Shown: one piece after another, positions 34,693 through 40,912 of the stretch
Numbering within the stretch: position 1 is the first letter of the stretch
Layout: every line of letters begins with the position of its first letter
NCBI GenBank assembly: GCA_965371805.1
Contig: CBDUZW010000048.1
Location: forward strand, 1-40,912
Origin: JAOZTV01 sp965371805
GTDB taxonomy: Bacteria > Acidobacteriota > Aminicenantia > UBA2199
Direction of reading: 5' to 3'
Length of the DNA: 40,912 nt
Position numbers and translations under genes: made by a program
Notes under the pieces: model-generated
What the model saw: only the letters and a program-made list of their open reading frames with translations
What the model was told of the DNA's origin: nothing
The model's database searches: none

Positions 34693-36107
34693 TTATTCAT
34701 TATCCGGTTTTTTTTGCTTTAAAACTAAACGTAGAGGAATATCACAATCGCTTATAAATCCACCACCATTATCTTCACCCTCACTCCCGAGGCTATAGAG
34801 TAATTGTTTTTTTTTATCCCAGACAAATGGTTTGCCTGAAAATGGGTCTATTTCGTCAAAAGAGTTAACTAAATTTAATACTTCATTCTCATCTTTATAA
34901 TTATTGTATTTAGAATGCAATTTTGCTGATAACCTCAACATTTCGTATAATGACTTAAGTTCAAATGATAGGTATACAACCCTGGTAAGATTACTGGATT
35001 GCTTTAGATAAAGATGATGTCCAAAAGAATTACCAAAAAAAATGTTTTACATTGATCTAAAAATGTTTTTTCCCACTGTAGATAACGAATATCACCATAA
35101 TTTCTTTCTCTTTTATAAGGAGGTATTTCCTCGAATTCAATAAGTTTTTTTATGGTTTCGTACATATATTTTTTAGTTTCGTTTTTTTTTAAAAAAAGAA
35201 AAATGGGTATCCATGCTATTTTATCTTCAACCATATACAGACGATTATTGATATAGCCTTCAAACGTTAAATATTCAGCTATAAAAGCGATCTTCGTTCC
35301 ATAATCACTATACACCAAAGGAACCTCTAGTTTTGTAAGTACATATTTATAAATATGCTCAGGACAATCCTTATGATTCATTAGATTTGACATTGCATAT
35401 ACAGACATTTTAAAGATTCCCTTGGCTATTACATTTGTTATTAAAACGCGACTGGATTTAATTAATTTCTTAGAGAAATTTAACTGATAAATTAGATTCT
35501 CTATAGCCAAGTCCCAGTTTCCTTCATCAATCGCATTTATAACATTTTTTGCAGTATAAAAATTACTTAAACGGATAAATAACCAGAGGTCAGGACATAA
35601 TGAACCATCATAATTGTTTCTTCTGTCCTCATCAATCAAATCCGGATCAGAAAAATCATCTATAATCTCAGTCTTAATTAGCTCTTCATATCTTAAATAT
35701 AAAAACCGATACTCTTCATCTATTTTTTTTATATCCTCTATAAATTTTTCCGTAAAATAGTTTAAATTTACATCTGCTATATATGGAAATTTCATTTTTA
35801 AAAATTTAACAAATTTATTTCTTTTTTTATTATACTCACCATACCATTTATTACTATTTTCCTTTGAATCTTTTAGACGGTTTCTAAATTTATTGATTAT
35901 TTTATCAGATTTAATATCTATATTTTCAGGATCATTTAAAGTCCAGATTTGATAAAAACCATTCCCTTTAGAAAAATCAGGTTCAGGAAGATCTGCATAG
36001 GAATACCCATAGTCCTCAACTCCTAAGTCGCCAAAGATAGTAATCAATTTAAGTCCAATTAATAAAACAAATATAATTAAGATTACCCAAAATATTTTTT
36101 TTTTCAT
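34693..36107 (-). pseudogene. Membrane-anchored protein of unknown function, frameshifted in a T8 run
   Basis: Two frames belong to one gene. The first (36107 to 35004) has an N-terminal membrane anchor (KIFWVILIIFVLLIGLKLIT) and about 330 helical residues, ending in an unlikely LVILLDIIFI tail. At a run of eight T on the coding strand (35042-35035) one extra base, or a -1 slip, would pass into FGNSFGHHLYLKQSSNLTRV and on through LYEMLRLSAKLH to IDPFSGKPFVWDKKK and LLYSLGSEGEDNGGG, ending at 34693. The DPFxGKPF and YSxGxxGxDxGG words close many uncharacterised, often Planctomycete, membrane-anchored proteins. The full product would be about 470 residues. It may be a true mutation, slippage, or a sequencing error. 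AAGGAT precedes the ATG. Confidence 0.8.
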
Positions 36108-36157
36108 ATTTAATCCTTGTTGAAGTCGAAGTATTTGTATACTTTATTATAAGCATA

Positions 36158-36652
36158 CTATTGAAATTTTAATATCAGGGAAAAGATCAAAACAAAAATG
36201 ATTAGAAGATTGAGTGGAATGATCGTTTCTATAATTGTGATACCAAATATTGCTGAGATGAATAACGTAAACAAAACAGATATAACATACCAGTTCAAGT
36301 ATCCTGTAATTGAGATTCTATTCTCTTTAAAGTCAAACCTGATAAGAGCCCGCATGACAGGAGCATAAGACGGAATTATCTGAAAAGACTCTCCAGAAGC
36401 AAGATTCTGCTCACAAAAAGTAATTTCAGAATCAGACATTTTTATAAAATTTATATCCCGATTATACTTATAGAAAATACTGAAATTTACTTTTGTCCTA
36501 AAAAAGTCTTCAAATTCCGGTTTGTATATACATTGAATATACTTTCTATATACAGGAATGCCATTTCTAAAATATATTGAATATTTTATGCAATATAATA
36601 CAAATTCTATTACAAATGAACTCACTAGAAGTATAATTACAAATTCACCCAT
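36158..36652 (-). CDS. Small membrane protein of unknown function
   Basis: A 164-residue protein not recognised. It has one hydrophobic segment at the N-terminus (FVIILLVSSFVIEFVLYCI), a soluble middle of about 90 residues with FCEQNLASGESFQIIPSYA and a beta-rich ALIRFDFKENRISITGYL, and two hydrophobic segments at the end (VISVLFTLFISAIFGITII and LLIIFVLIFSLIL). GAGGG precedes the ATG. The 34-base promoter-like repeat at 36692-36725 lies 40 bases upstream. It starts 50 bases from the frameshifted gene and probably shares its message. Confidence 0.65.
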   Translation of the reverse strand: MGEFVIILLVSSFVIEFVLYCIKYSIYFRNGIPVYRKYIQCIYKPEFEDFFRTKVNFSIFYKYNRDINFIKMSDSEITFCEQNLASGESFQIIPSYAPVMRALIRFDFKENRISITGYLNWYVISVLFTLFISAIFGITIIETIIPLNLLIIFVLIFSLILKFQ

Positions 36653-36691
36653 ATACCCTCAACCTGTTTAAAATAATAAATTATCTTTTTA

Positions 36692-36725
36692 AGATATTTT
36701 TATTATAGCATAGATTGATTTTTTC
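36692..36725 (-). repeat. 34-base direct repeat, copy 1, with an extended -10 promoter
   Basis: On the - strand this carries TATGCTATAAT, a perfect TATAAT (36707-36702) with extended TGC. It matches 30 of 34 bases of copy 2 at 37503-37536. It lies about 50 bases upstream of the 36652 start and so can serve as its promoter. Confidence 0.75.
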
Positions 36726-36770
36726 TTTTTGAAACACACAAAATATATTAAGTTTTCAAAAAAGACTTGA

Positions 36771-37169
36771 TTATTCTAAATTTAAATCAACTATAATTAG
36801 GCCGGGTATTTTTTGAAAATGAGAATCAAATGAGGCTAGTTTTGCACCTTTTTCAAGAGTTGTTGCAGCAATCCATACATCATTTGTTGGAATCGGAGTC
36901 CCATTTTCTTTTAATATTTTTATTAGTACTCCATATCTTTCTGAGATTGATTTATCTATATTAATCGTGTAAACACCAGGTAAGTTAAGAAATTCATTTA
37001 ACTCGTTAATATTCTTTTTTAATCTGTTTCCCAAATAAAACCCACTATACAATTCACCAAGAACAATTGCTGGAATATTTATCTCATCAGCATTCTCTAA
37101 TAATTCTATAACACTTTGTATTCCATTTTTCAAAGCAGAATAGATATTTGTATCAAGACAGAGTTTCAT
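36771..37169 (-). CDS. PIN-domain toxin, VapC type
   Basis: A 132-residue PIN ribonuclease. The acidic metal site is complete: D6 in CLDTN, E39 in VLGELYSGF, D97 in PTNDVWIAA and D115 in SFDSHF. VapC toxins cut tRNA or rRNA when freed from their antitoxin. Its ATG overlaps the antitoxin stop by one base (TAATG), so it is translated after the antitoxin. The operon is framed by two 34-base repeats. Family certain; target RNA unknown. Confidence 0.9.
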   Translation of the reverse strand: MKLCLDTNIYSALKNGIQSVIELLENADEINIPAIVLGELYSGFYLGNRLKKNINELNEFLNLPGVYTINIDKSISERYGVLIKILKENGTPIPTNDVWIAATTLEKGAKLASFDSHFQKIPGLIIVDLNLE

Positions 37170-37420
37170 TATTCCCAGATCTCTTTATCAATTTTATTAA
37201 AGATTTTTGTATTTACTTCAAATTCTTCAATTTCTGATTTATTCCATGTGCCTGCAAAACCAGAAAGATCTCTTTTTTTATTTGAGTTTTCCTTTAATCC
37301 CAAAGCCTTTTCAAGTAAAGCAATAATAGTTTTATTAATACTTCTATTATTCTTCTTGGAAAGTGACCTGATAAGAGTATTTACCCTTTCAGGAACCTGT
37401 CTCAGAGTTATATGACTCAT
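37169..37420 (-). CDS. Ribbon-helix-helix antitoxin of the PIN toxin
   Basis: An 83-residue protein with an N-terminal ribbon-helix-helix of Arc/FitA type (SHITLRQVPERVNTLIRSLS, then KNNRSINKTIIALLEKAL) and a C-terminal tail (SGFAGTWNKSEIEEFE) suited to thread into the toxin active site. I start at 37420, 6 bases after GGAGG, rather than the ATG seven codons earlier. It should repress its own promoter. Two palindromic AATATATT words at 37461-37476 are a candidate operator. Confidence 0.88.
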   Translation of the reverse strand: MSHITLRQVPERVNTLIRSLSKKNNRSINKTIIALLEKALGLKENSNKKRDLSGFAGTWNKSEIEEFEVNTKIFNKIDKEIWE

Positions 37421-37460
37421 GTTTTGCCTCCATGTATTCATTACGCGCCATCACAGTAAT

Positions 37461-37476
37461 AATATATTAATATATT
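37461..37476 (-). promoter_or_regulatory. Candidate antitoxin operator
   Basis: AATATATT occurs twice back to back, each a palindrome. It lies between the -10 box at 37513-37518 and the antitoxin ATG, about 40 bases before the latter. In this A+T-rich DNA chance is possible. Confidence 0.3.
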
Positions 37477-37502
37477 TTTGTCAACTTTTACGATATTTTT
37501 TC

Positions 37503-37536
37503 AGATAATTTTATTATAGCATAGAATTATTTTTTT
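37503..37536 (-). repeat. 34-base direct repeat, copy 2, with an extended -10 promoter
   Basis: Same TATGCTATAAT on the - strand (TATAAT at 37518-37513) as copy 1. It lies about 90 bases before the antitoxin start and can drive the toxin-antitoxin operon. Confidence 0.75.
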
Positions 37537-37550
37537 ATAACGGACAATAG

Positions 37551-37579
37551 TTGACTTTTTTTGTCAAGCACTATATAAC
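37551..37579 (+). promoter_or_regulatory. Promoter of the redoxin-TlpA operon
   Basis: TTGACT (37551-37556), 17-base spacer, TATAAC (37574-37579). The start would be near 37586, with a leader of about 39 bases including TAGGAG. Confidence 0.65.
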
Positions 37580-37624
37580 TACCTAAGCCCAAAGTGGTTA
37601 AATTTTAACATTAGGAGAAACATA

Positions 37625-38200
37625 ATGAAAAAATTATTATTAATATCAATGGTTATCGTCTTATTCTTTGTATATTCAATGACAATATTTGCTGTAGATA
37701 AAATCGATCTAAAAACTTTTAATCTGAAAGATTATAATGGAGATAGTTTTAATCCTTCAAGTATTAAAGACTCAGTTGCAGTTGCCTATATTTTTGTATC
37801 AACAAGATGCCCTGTTTCAAATGCATATAATGAGAGAATGGAGAAACTTTATCAAGCTTTCAAGATTAAAAACATTGCTGTAATTGGCATAAACTCCAAT
37901 AAAGCTGAAAATTCTGAAGAGATAAAGGTCCATGCTAAAGATAAAGGGCTAACCTTCCCTATCTTAAAAGATAAAGGGAATAAAGTTGCTGATTATCTTA
38001 AAGCATCTTTTACACCGGAGGTATTTCTGATTAACAGTAAATCTGAATTAATATATCATGGAAGAATTGATGACAGTCGTAGAGAAAACTCAGTTAACTC
38101 AAAAGATCTTGAAAATGCATTTCAATCTGTAGTTTCCTCATCACCAATTAAAGTAAATGAAACAAAGGCATTTGGATGTTCAATAAAAAGAGTAAGGTAG
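37625..38200 (+). CDS. Secreted redoxin / thioredoxin-like protein
   Basis: A 191-residue secreted thioredoxin-fold protein of the redoxin type. After the signal peptide (MKKLLLISMVIVLFFVYSMT) comes a DYNGDSF beta hairpin, AYIFVSTRCPVSNAYNERM with C62 in place of the usual CxxC, IAVIGINSN, ASFTPEVFLINSKSELIYHG and a second Cys (C185) in the C-terminal KAFGCSIKR, a signature of this branch. C62 and C185 could form a disulfide for thiol reduction in the periplasm. TAGGAG precedes the ATG. It is followed one base later by the TlpA-like gene, so both act together in envelope thiol exchange. Confidence 0.85.
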   Translation: MKKLLLISMVIVLFFVYSMTIFAVDKIDLKTFNLKDYNGDSFNPSSIKDSVAVAYIFVSTRCPVSNAYNERMEKLYQAFKIKNIAVIGINSNKAENSEEIKVHAKDKGLTFPILKDKGNKVADYLKASFTPEVFLINSKSELIYHGRIDDSRRENSVNSKDLENAFQSVVSSSPIKVNETKAFGCSIKRVR

Positions 38201-38201
38201 A

Positions 38202-38696
38202 GTGAACAAAAAAACATACTTTTTCTTAATTCTATTCTATTCGATATCCTTATTTTTCTTATACTCTTCTGTTCCGGATGTAAATAAAATGGATAAGAAG
38301 CTTTGGGAAGAAACAATTAAGCAACATTCAGGAAAAGTAATATTTGTAAATGTATGGGCTACATGGTGTAGCCCCTGTAGAAAAGAATTCCCTGATATTA
38401 TTAAAATTCAGGAAAATTTCAAAGATGAAAGTTTTCAGATGATCAGTATCAGTGCTGACTATCCTGATGAAATGAAAACAAAGATCCTGCCTTTCTTAAG
38501 TAAATTCAATATTGATTTTCCCGTTTTTGTCCAAAATTTTAAAGACTCTCAGGATTTTATAAATATGATCAATAAAAAATGGAACGGTGCACTTCCAGCA
38601 ACAATGATCATAGATAAGAAAGGTAGAGTATCTAATTTTTCTATCGGTTTAAAAGAGTACAACTATTTTGAATCAGAAATAAAAAAGCTACTATAA
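38202..38696 (+). CDS. TlpA-like thiol-disulfide oxidoreductase
   Basis: A 164-residue thioredoxin-fold protein with an N-terminal signal or anchor (TYFFLILFYSISLFFLYSS). The active site is WCSPC (C56, C59) in NVWATWCSPCRKEFPD, and the cis-Pro region is GALPATMIIDKKGRV. Such proteins reduce periplasmic disulfides, for example in cytochrome maturation. It starts with GTG one base after the preceding stop, with AAGG just upstream. Its end overlaps the converging propeller gene by six bases. Confidence 0.88.
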   Translation: MNKKTYFFLILFYSISLFFLYSSVPDVNKMDKKLWEETIKQHSGKVIFVNVWATWCSPCRKEFPDIIKIQENFKDESFQMISISADYPDEMKTKILPFLSKFNIDFPVFVQNFKDSQDFINMINKKWNGALPATMIIDKKGRVSNFSIGLKEYNYFESEIKKLL

Positions 38697-39698
38697 ACCT
38701 ACATCGGTTACCTGAATTTCCCAAGTCTCCTCATCTTCATTTTCAACAAGCTGATACAACTGACCTTTATCAACAAAATATGGATAGGTCCTTCTATAAT
38801 CTCTGTATTCCAGGGGTAGGAAAACTCTCTTTTTTAGTTTCCCGTCCTGCCCGAATATATAGAATTCGGTTTTCCCATCTTTCTTATTCCAGGTTTCTAC
38901 ATATATCAAACTATCATACTCTAAAAAATTCCTTATAGCAGGTTTATATTCTTCATATCTCATTCTATTTTTATTATGTGCCAAAAATTCTCTTCCTCTT
39001 GCATTGTCGAAGGATTTTAAGACATCCTGTCTATCCTCATCAGTTACCATTATTTTTTTATAAGGTTCTTCAATCGATAATAATTGATCTCCCTGATCAT
39101 TATAAACATTTATTTTCATGCCATCATGTCCAAGGACATAGATCCATTTCTTAGTCCTGCTGTTTATGAAATAGTATTCCTGGGCAAAAAACTTTACTAT
39201 ACCTCTTTGAAAATTAGATTTTTTCTGATCAATTTCCCTTATTTTTTTGAAGTTGGAATCATATAATACAATTGTATGATAATTTACAGGATTTTTCTTA
39301 TTTCCTCTTTTGAATCCATTTCCAACATACATATCTGTTCCAAGGAGTTCGACACCTGAAGCATAAGATTTCACCTCTCTTATAAATTTTCCCATTTTTG
39401 TCCAGTATGAAATCTTCCCCTGACTATTCATAACAAGATAATCTTTATAAGCCGTAATATTAAGAGTTCCTGAAAACTCCATTGGTCCTTCGCCCTGCTT
39501 CCCAAACTTTTTTAGAAGTTTATAATCCCCGGTTGAATAAATATATACATTTTGCTTTTCCAATATATAAAGTTTTCCCTCATCAACCATAATTCTATAT
39601 GGTCTGCTTAAGTCTGGAAATTCTGCCATAACTTCAGAAAAACAAAAAACACTAACCAAAATAAAAACCATAAGTATCAATACAACTTTTTTTGCCAT
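38691..39698 (-). CDS. Secreted 6-bladed beta-propeller (NHL-like) protein
   Basis: A 335-residue protein with a signal peptide (MAKKVVLILMVFILVSVFCF). Repeated blades show YRIMVDEGKLYILEKQNVYI, LLKKFGKQGEGPMEF, ITAYKDYLVMNSQGKISYW, FYIFGQDGKLKKRVF. The FGxxGEGPxEF word is typical of the 6-bladed propeller family of Bacteroidota and Acidobacteriota-like bacteria; the role is unknown and probably binding. I start at 39698, 7 bases after AGGAG; an ATG 22 codons earlier has no site and would spoil the signal peptide. Confidence 0.8.
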   Translation of the reverse strand: MAKKVVLILMVFILVSVFCFSEVMAEFPDLSRPYRIMVDEGKLYILEKQNVYIYSTGDYKLLKKFGKQGEGPMEFSGTLNITAYKDYLVMNSQGKISYWTKMGKFIREVKSYASGVELLGTDMYVGNGFKRGNKKNPVNYHTIVLYDSNFKKIREIDQKKSNFQRGIVKFFAQEYYFINSRTKKWIYVLGHDGMKINVYNDQGDQLLSIEEPYKKIMVTDEDRQDVLKSFDNARGREFLAHNKNRMRYEEYKPAIRNFLEYDSLIYVETWNKKDGKTEFYIFGQDGKLKKRVFLPLEYRDYRRTYPYFVDKGQLYQLVENEDEETWEIQVTDVGL

Positions 39699-39893
39699 TT
39701 TTAGTCTCCTATATAATCTAATTTTTTTTTTAATAAGATGATTCTTAGTAAATCCATAATACACTTTAGACTATAGATATAAGAAAATGGTTGCATTTTA
39801 TAATAAAAAAAAATGATAATTAGGAAATAAAACTATAAAGATTGTCAAATAAATAGAAGTAAAGCATGATTAAAATGTGTTAAACAGATTAAT

Positions 39894-40775
39894 TCAAATT
39901 TTTGTGTTATTTTTTTTCAATGCGATATAGTTTCCTATTAAAACAAGAATTACTCCAATAAATGGAATAATTGACCATCTGTAATCTTCGAAAATTGTAG
40001 ATAAAATCATTGCAATAACCGGTACTATTAGAGCTACATATGCAACTCTATCAGCTCCTATTTTTCCAAGGACAGTAAGATAAGCAGTAAATGCAATTAT
40101 AGATCCAAAGACAACAAGATAGACTAATGATGCAATATATGAGAATGAAAAATCAAAAGTAAATTCTTTAGAGAGAAAAAGCGATACAATAAATAGTACC
40201 CCCCCTCCATATAACATCGAATATGCATTGCCCTGAATGACTGGAATCCCTCTTTTCTGATTATACCCTGATGTAATATTTCCGAGAGAGGCTAAGAATG
40301 CTCCAGACATGGCAAGTAAAACTGCAATAAGAGTTTCATCTCCAAATGAAAAGGATGTGATCTCCTCTTTTATTATCAGAAAAAGCCCTCCAACCCCGAT
40401 TATTCCCGCCAGGATCAATTGTTTTTTTATAGGAACTTTAAGAAATATACGGCTGTTAATACTGTTAAGAAACACAATCGATGAAAAAATTAAAGCAACA
40501 ATACCACTGGGAATAGTCTGTTCAGCAACATATACAACCCAGTAATTTATTCCAAATAATAAATTGCCCTGCAAGGCTAAAAACAGATGGTCTTTTTTTG
40601 AAAACTTCATATCAAGACCTCTTATTTTACAATAAATTAAAAGTATAATAGAGGCAAGAAAAAACCTGTAAATAACTGACACCAATGGATCTACATTCCC
40701 GAGCTGGAACTTTATAACAAGCCATGTAGAGCCCCATATTAGAGCAGGTATAAAGAAAAGCAGGCGATAATTCAT
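39894..40775 (-). CDS. EamA/DMT-family transporter
   Basis: A 293-residue inner-membrane protein with about ten hydrophobic helices and two EamA repeats. The first begins LLFFIPALIWGSTWLVIKFQ, the family opening, and has YRFFLASIILLIY; the second has LLAMSGAFLASLGNI and ends FEDYRWSIIPFIGVILVLIG. Such proteins export amino acids or metabolites. The start at 40775 follows GGAG by 7 bases; an ATG seven codons upstream has no site. Substrate unknown. Confidence 0.92.
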   Translation of the reverse strand: MNYRLLFFIPALIWGSTWLVIKFQLGNVDPLVSVIYRFFLASIILLIYCKIRGLDMKFSKKDHLFLALQGNLLFGINYWVVYVAEQTIPSGIVALIFSSIVFLNSINSRIFLKVPIKKQLILAGIIGVGGLFLIIKEEITSFSFGDETLIAVLLAMSGAFLASLGNITSGYNQKRGIPVIQGNAYSMLYGGGVLFIVSLFLSKEFTFDFSFSYIASLVYLVVFGSIIAFTAYLTVLGKIGADRVAYVALIVPVIAMILSTIFEDYRWSIIPFIGVILVLIGNYIALKKNNTKI

Positions 40776-40817
40776 TATTATTCTCCAAACACACAAGATT
40801 TCAATCTGTATTACATC

Positions 40818-40845
40818 AGTATACTAATTTAATATTTCTTGTCAA
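40818..40845 (-). promoter_or_regulatory. Promoter of the EamA transporter
   Basis: On the - strand TTGACA (40845-40840), 16-base spacer, TATACT (40823-40818). The leader would be about 36 bases. Confidence 0.65.
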
Positions 40846-40912
40846 CAAAGTGTTTTCACCATAATCCACCGCCTATTTTTTTTAGACCTCATTTTTCTAG
40901 AAATGAATTAAA

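Noticed and set aside
36692..37536. The 34-base repeats as phage attachment sites
   Set aside because: There is no integrase and each copy contains a well-formed extended -10 promoter in the right orientation for the next gene, so promoter duplication or a shared promoter explains them better.
1..40912. tRNA, rRNA or CRISPR arrays
   Set aside because: No cloverleaf-like TTCGANNC arms with matching stems, no rRNA stretches, and no regularly spaced repeat-spacer units were seen; the short repeats at 22788 and 23639 are only two or three units without spacers.

Overview
The window is A+T-rich (about 70 percent by eye) bacterial DNA, densely coded on both strands in short blocks. The organism is a diderm: there is a TonB-receptor-like outer-membrane barrel ending in Phe, an LptC/OstA-like LPS-transport protein, an OpgB-like phosphoglycerol transferase and many secreted proteins with Sec signals. 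A secreted tricorn protease, a 6-bladed propeller, S41-TPR, DUF362 and RAYT genes together resemble uncultured Acidobacteriota/Aminicenantes- or Planctomycete-like genomes, but I cannot assign a phylum from sequence alone.

Layout. (1) 79-6079, + strand: a run of secreted hydrolases (S41 peptidase-TPR, M19 dipeptidase, metallo-beta-lactamase fold, class A beta-lactamase fold), bracketed by two paralogous NTF2-like secreted proteins and followed by a short LuxR-type remnant on the - strand. (2) 6334-11963: CheY-like receiver, elbB with a YciI-like gene (-), uvrB, two DUF507 genes, pepD with a strong terminator. (3) 12187-16617 (-): PAP2 phosphatase, outer-membrane barrel and membrane-anchored Ser/Thr kinase in one operon. 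Divergent to it, 16693-18929 (+): GAF-GAF histidine kinase overlapping a PilZ protein. (4) 18926-25683: Sir2 deacetylase (-), a 946-residue secreted protein of unknown function (called X here), a scrap-rich region with a gene fragment and a decayed RAYT transposase, and opgB (-). (5) 25894-28959 (+): DUF362 protein and the LptC/OstA-like protein. (6) 28960-32549: a gene graveyard (pgsA 3' end, 3' end of a second X copy), then an intact tricorn protease (-). (7) 32727-34673: a TetM-type ribosomal-protection GTPase. (8) 34693-37420 (-): a frameshifted membrane-anchored gene, a small membrane protein and a VapBC-type toxin-antitoxin pair. (9) 37625-40775: a redoxin plus TlpA-like pair (+), a 6-bladed propeller protein (-), and an EamA transporter (-).

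Main observations. The tail-to-tail junction between X and tricorn exists twice. At 22.7 kb X is intact and only about 23 codons of tricorn remain; at 29.2 kb tricorn is intact and only about 20 codons of X remain. This is reciprocal decay of a duplicated gene pair. Second, most genes have clear AGGAG ribosome sites, but several without one (PAP2, histidine kinase, first DUF507, TetM-like, probably uvrB) have a -10 box ending 5-7 bases before the ATG, so they are probably leaderless. Third, in the histidine-kinase promoter the 17-base spacer between -35 and -10 is made of a T16 tract, a layout suited to phase variation. Fourth, the LptC-like gene has a good ribosome site placed six bases before an ATA codon, not before any ATG, GTG or TTG. 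Fifth, a class A beta-lactamase-like protein lacks the usual omega-loop Glu.
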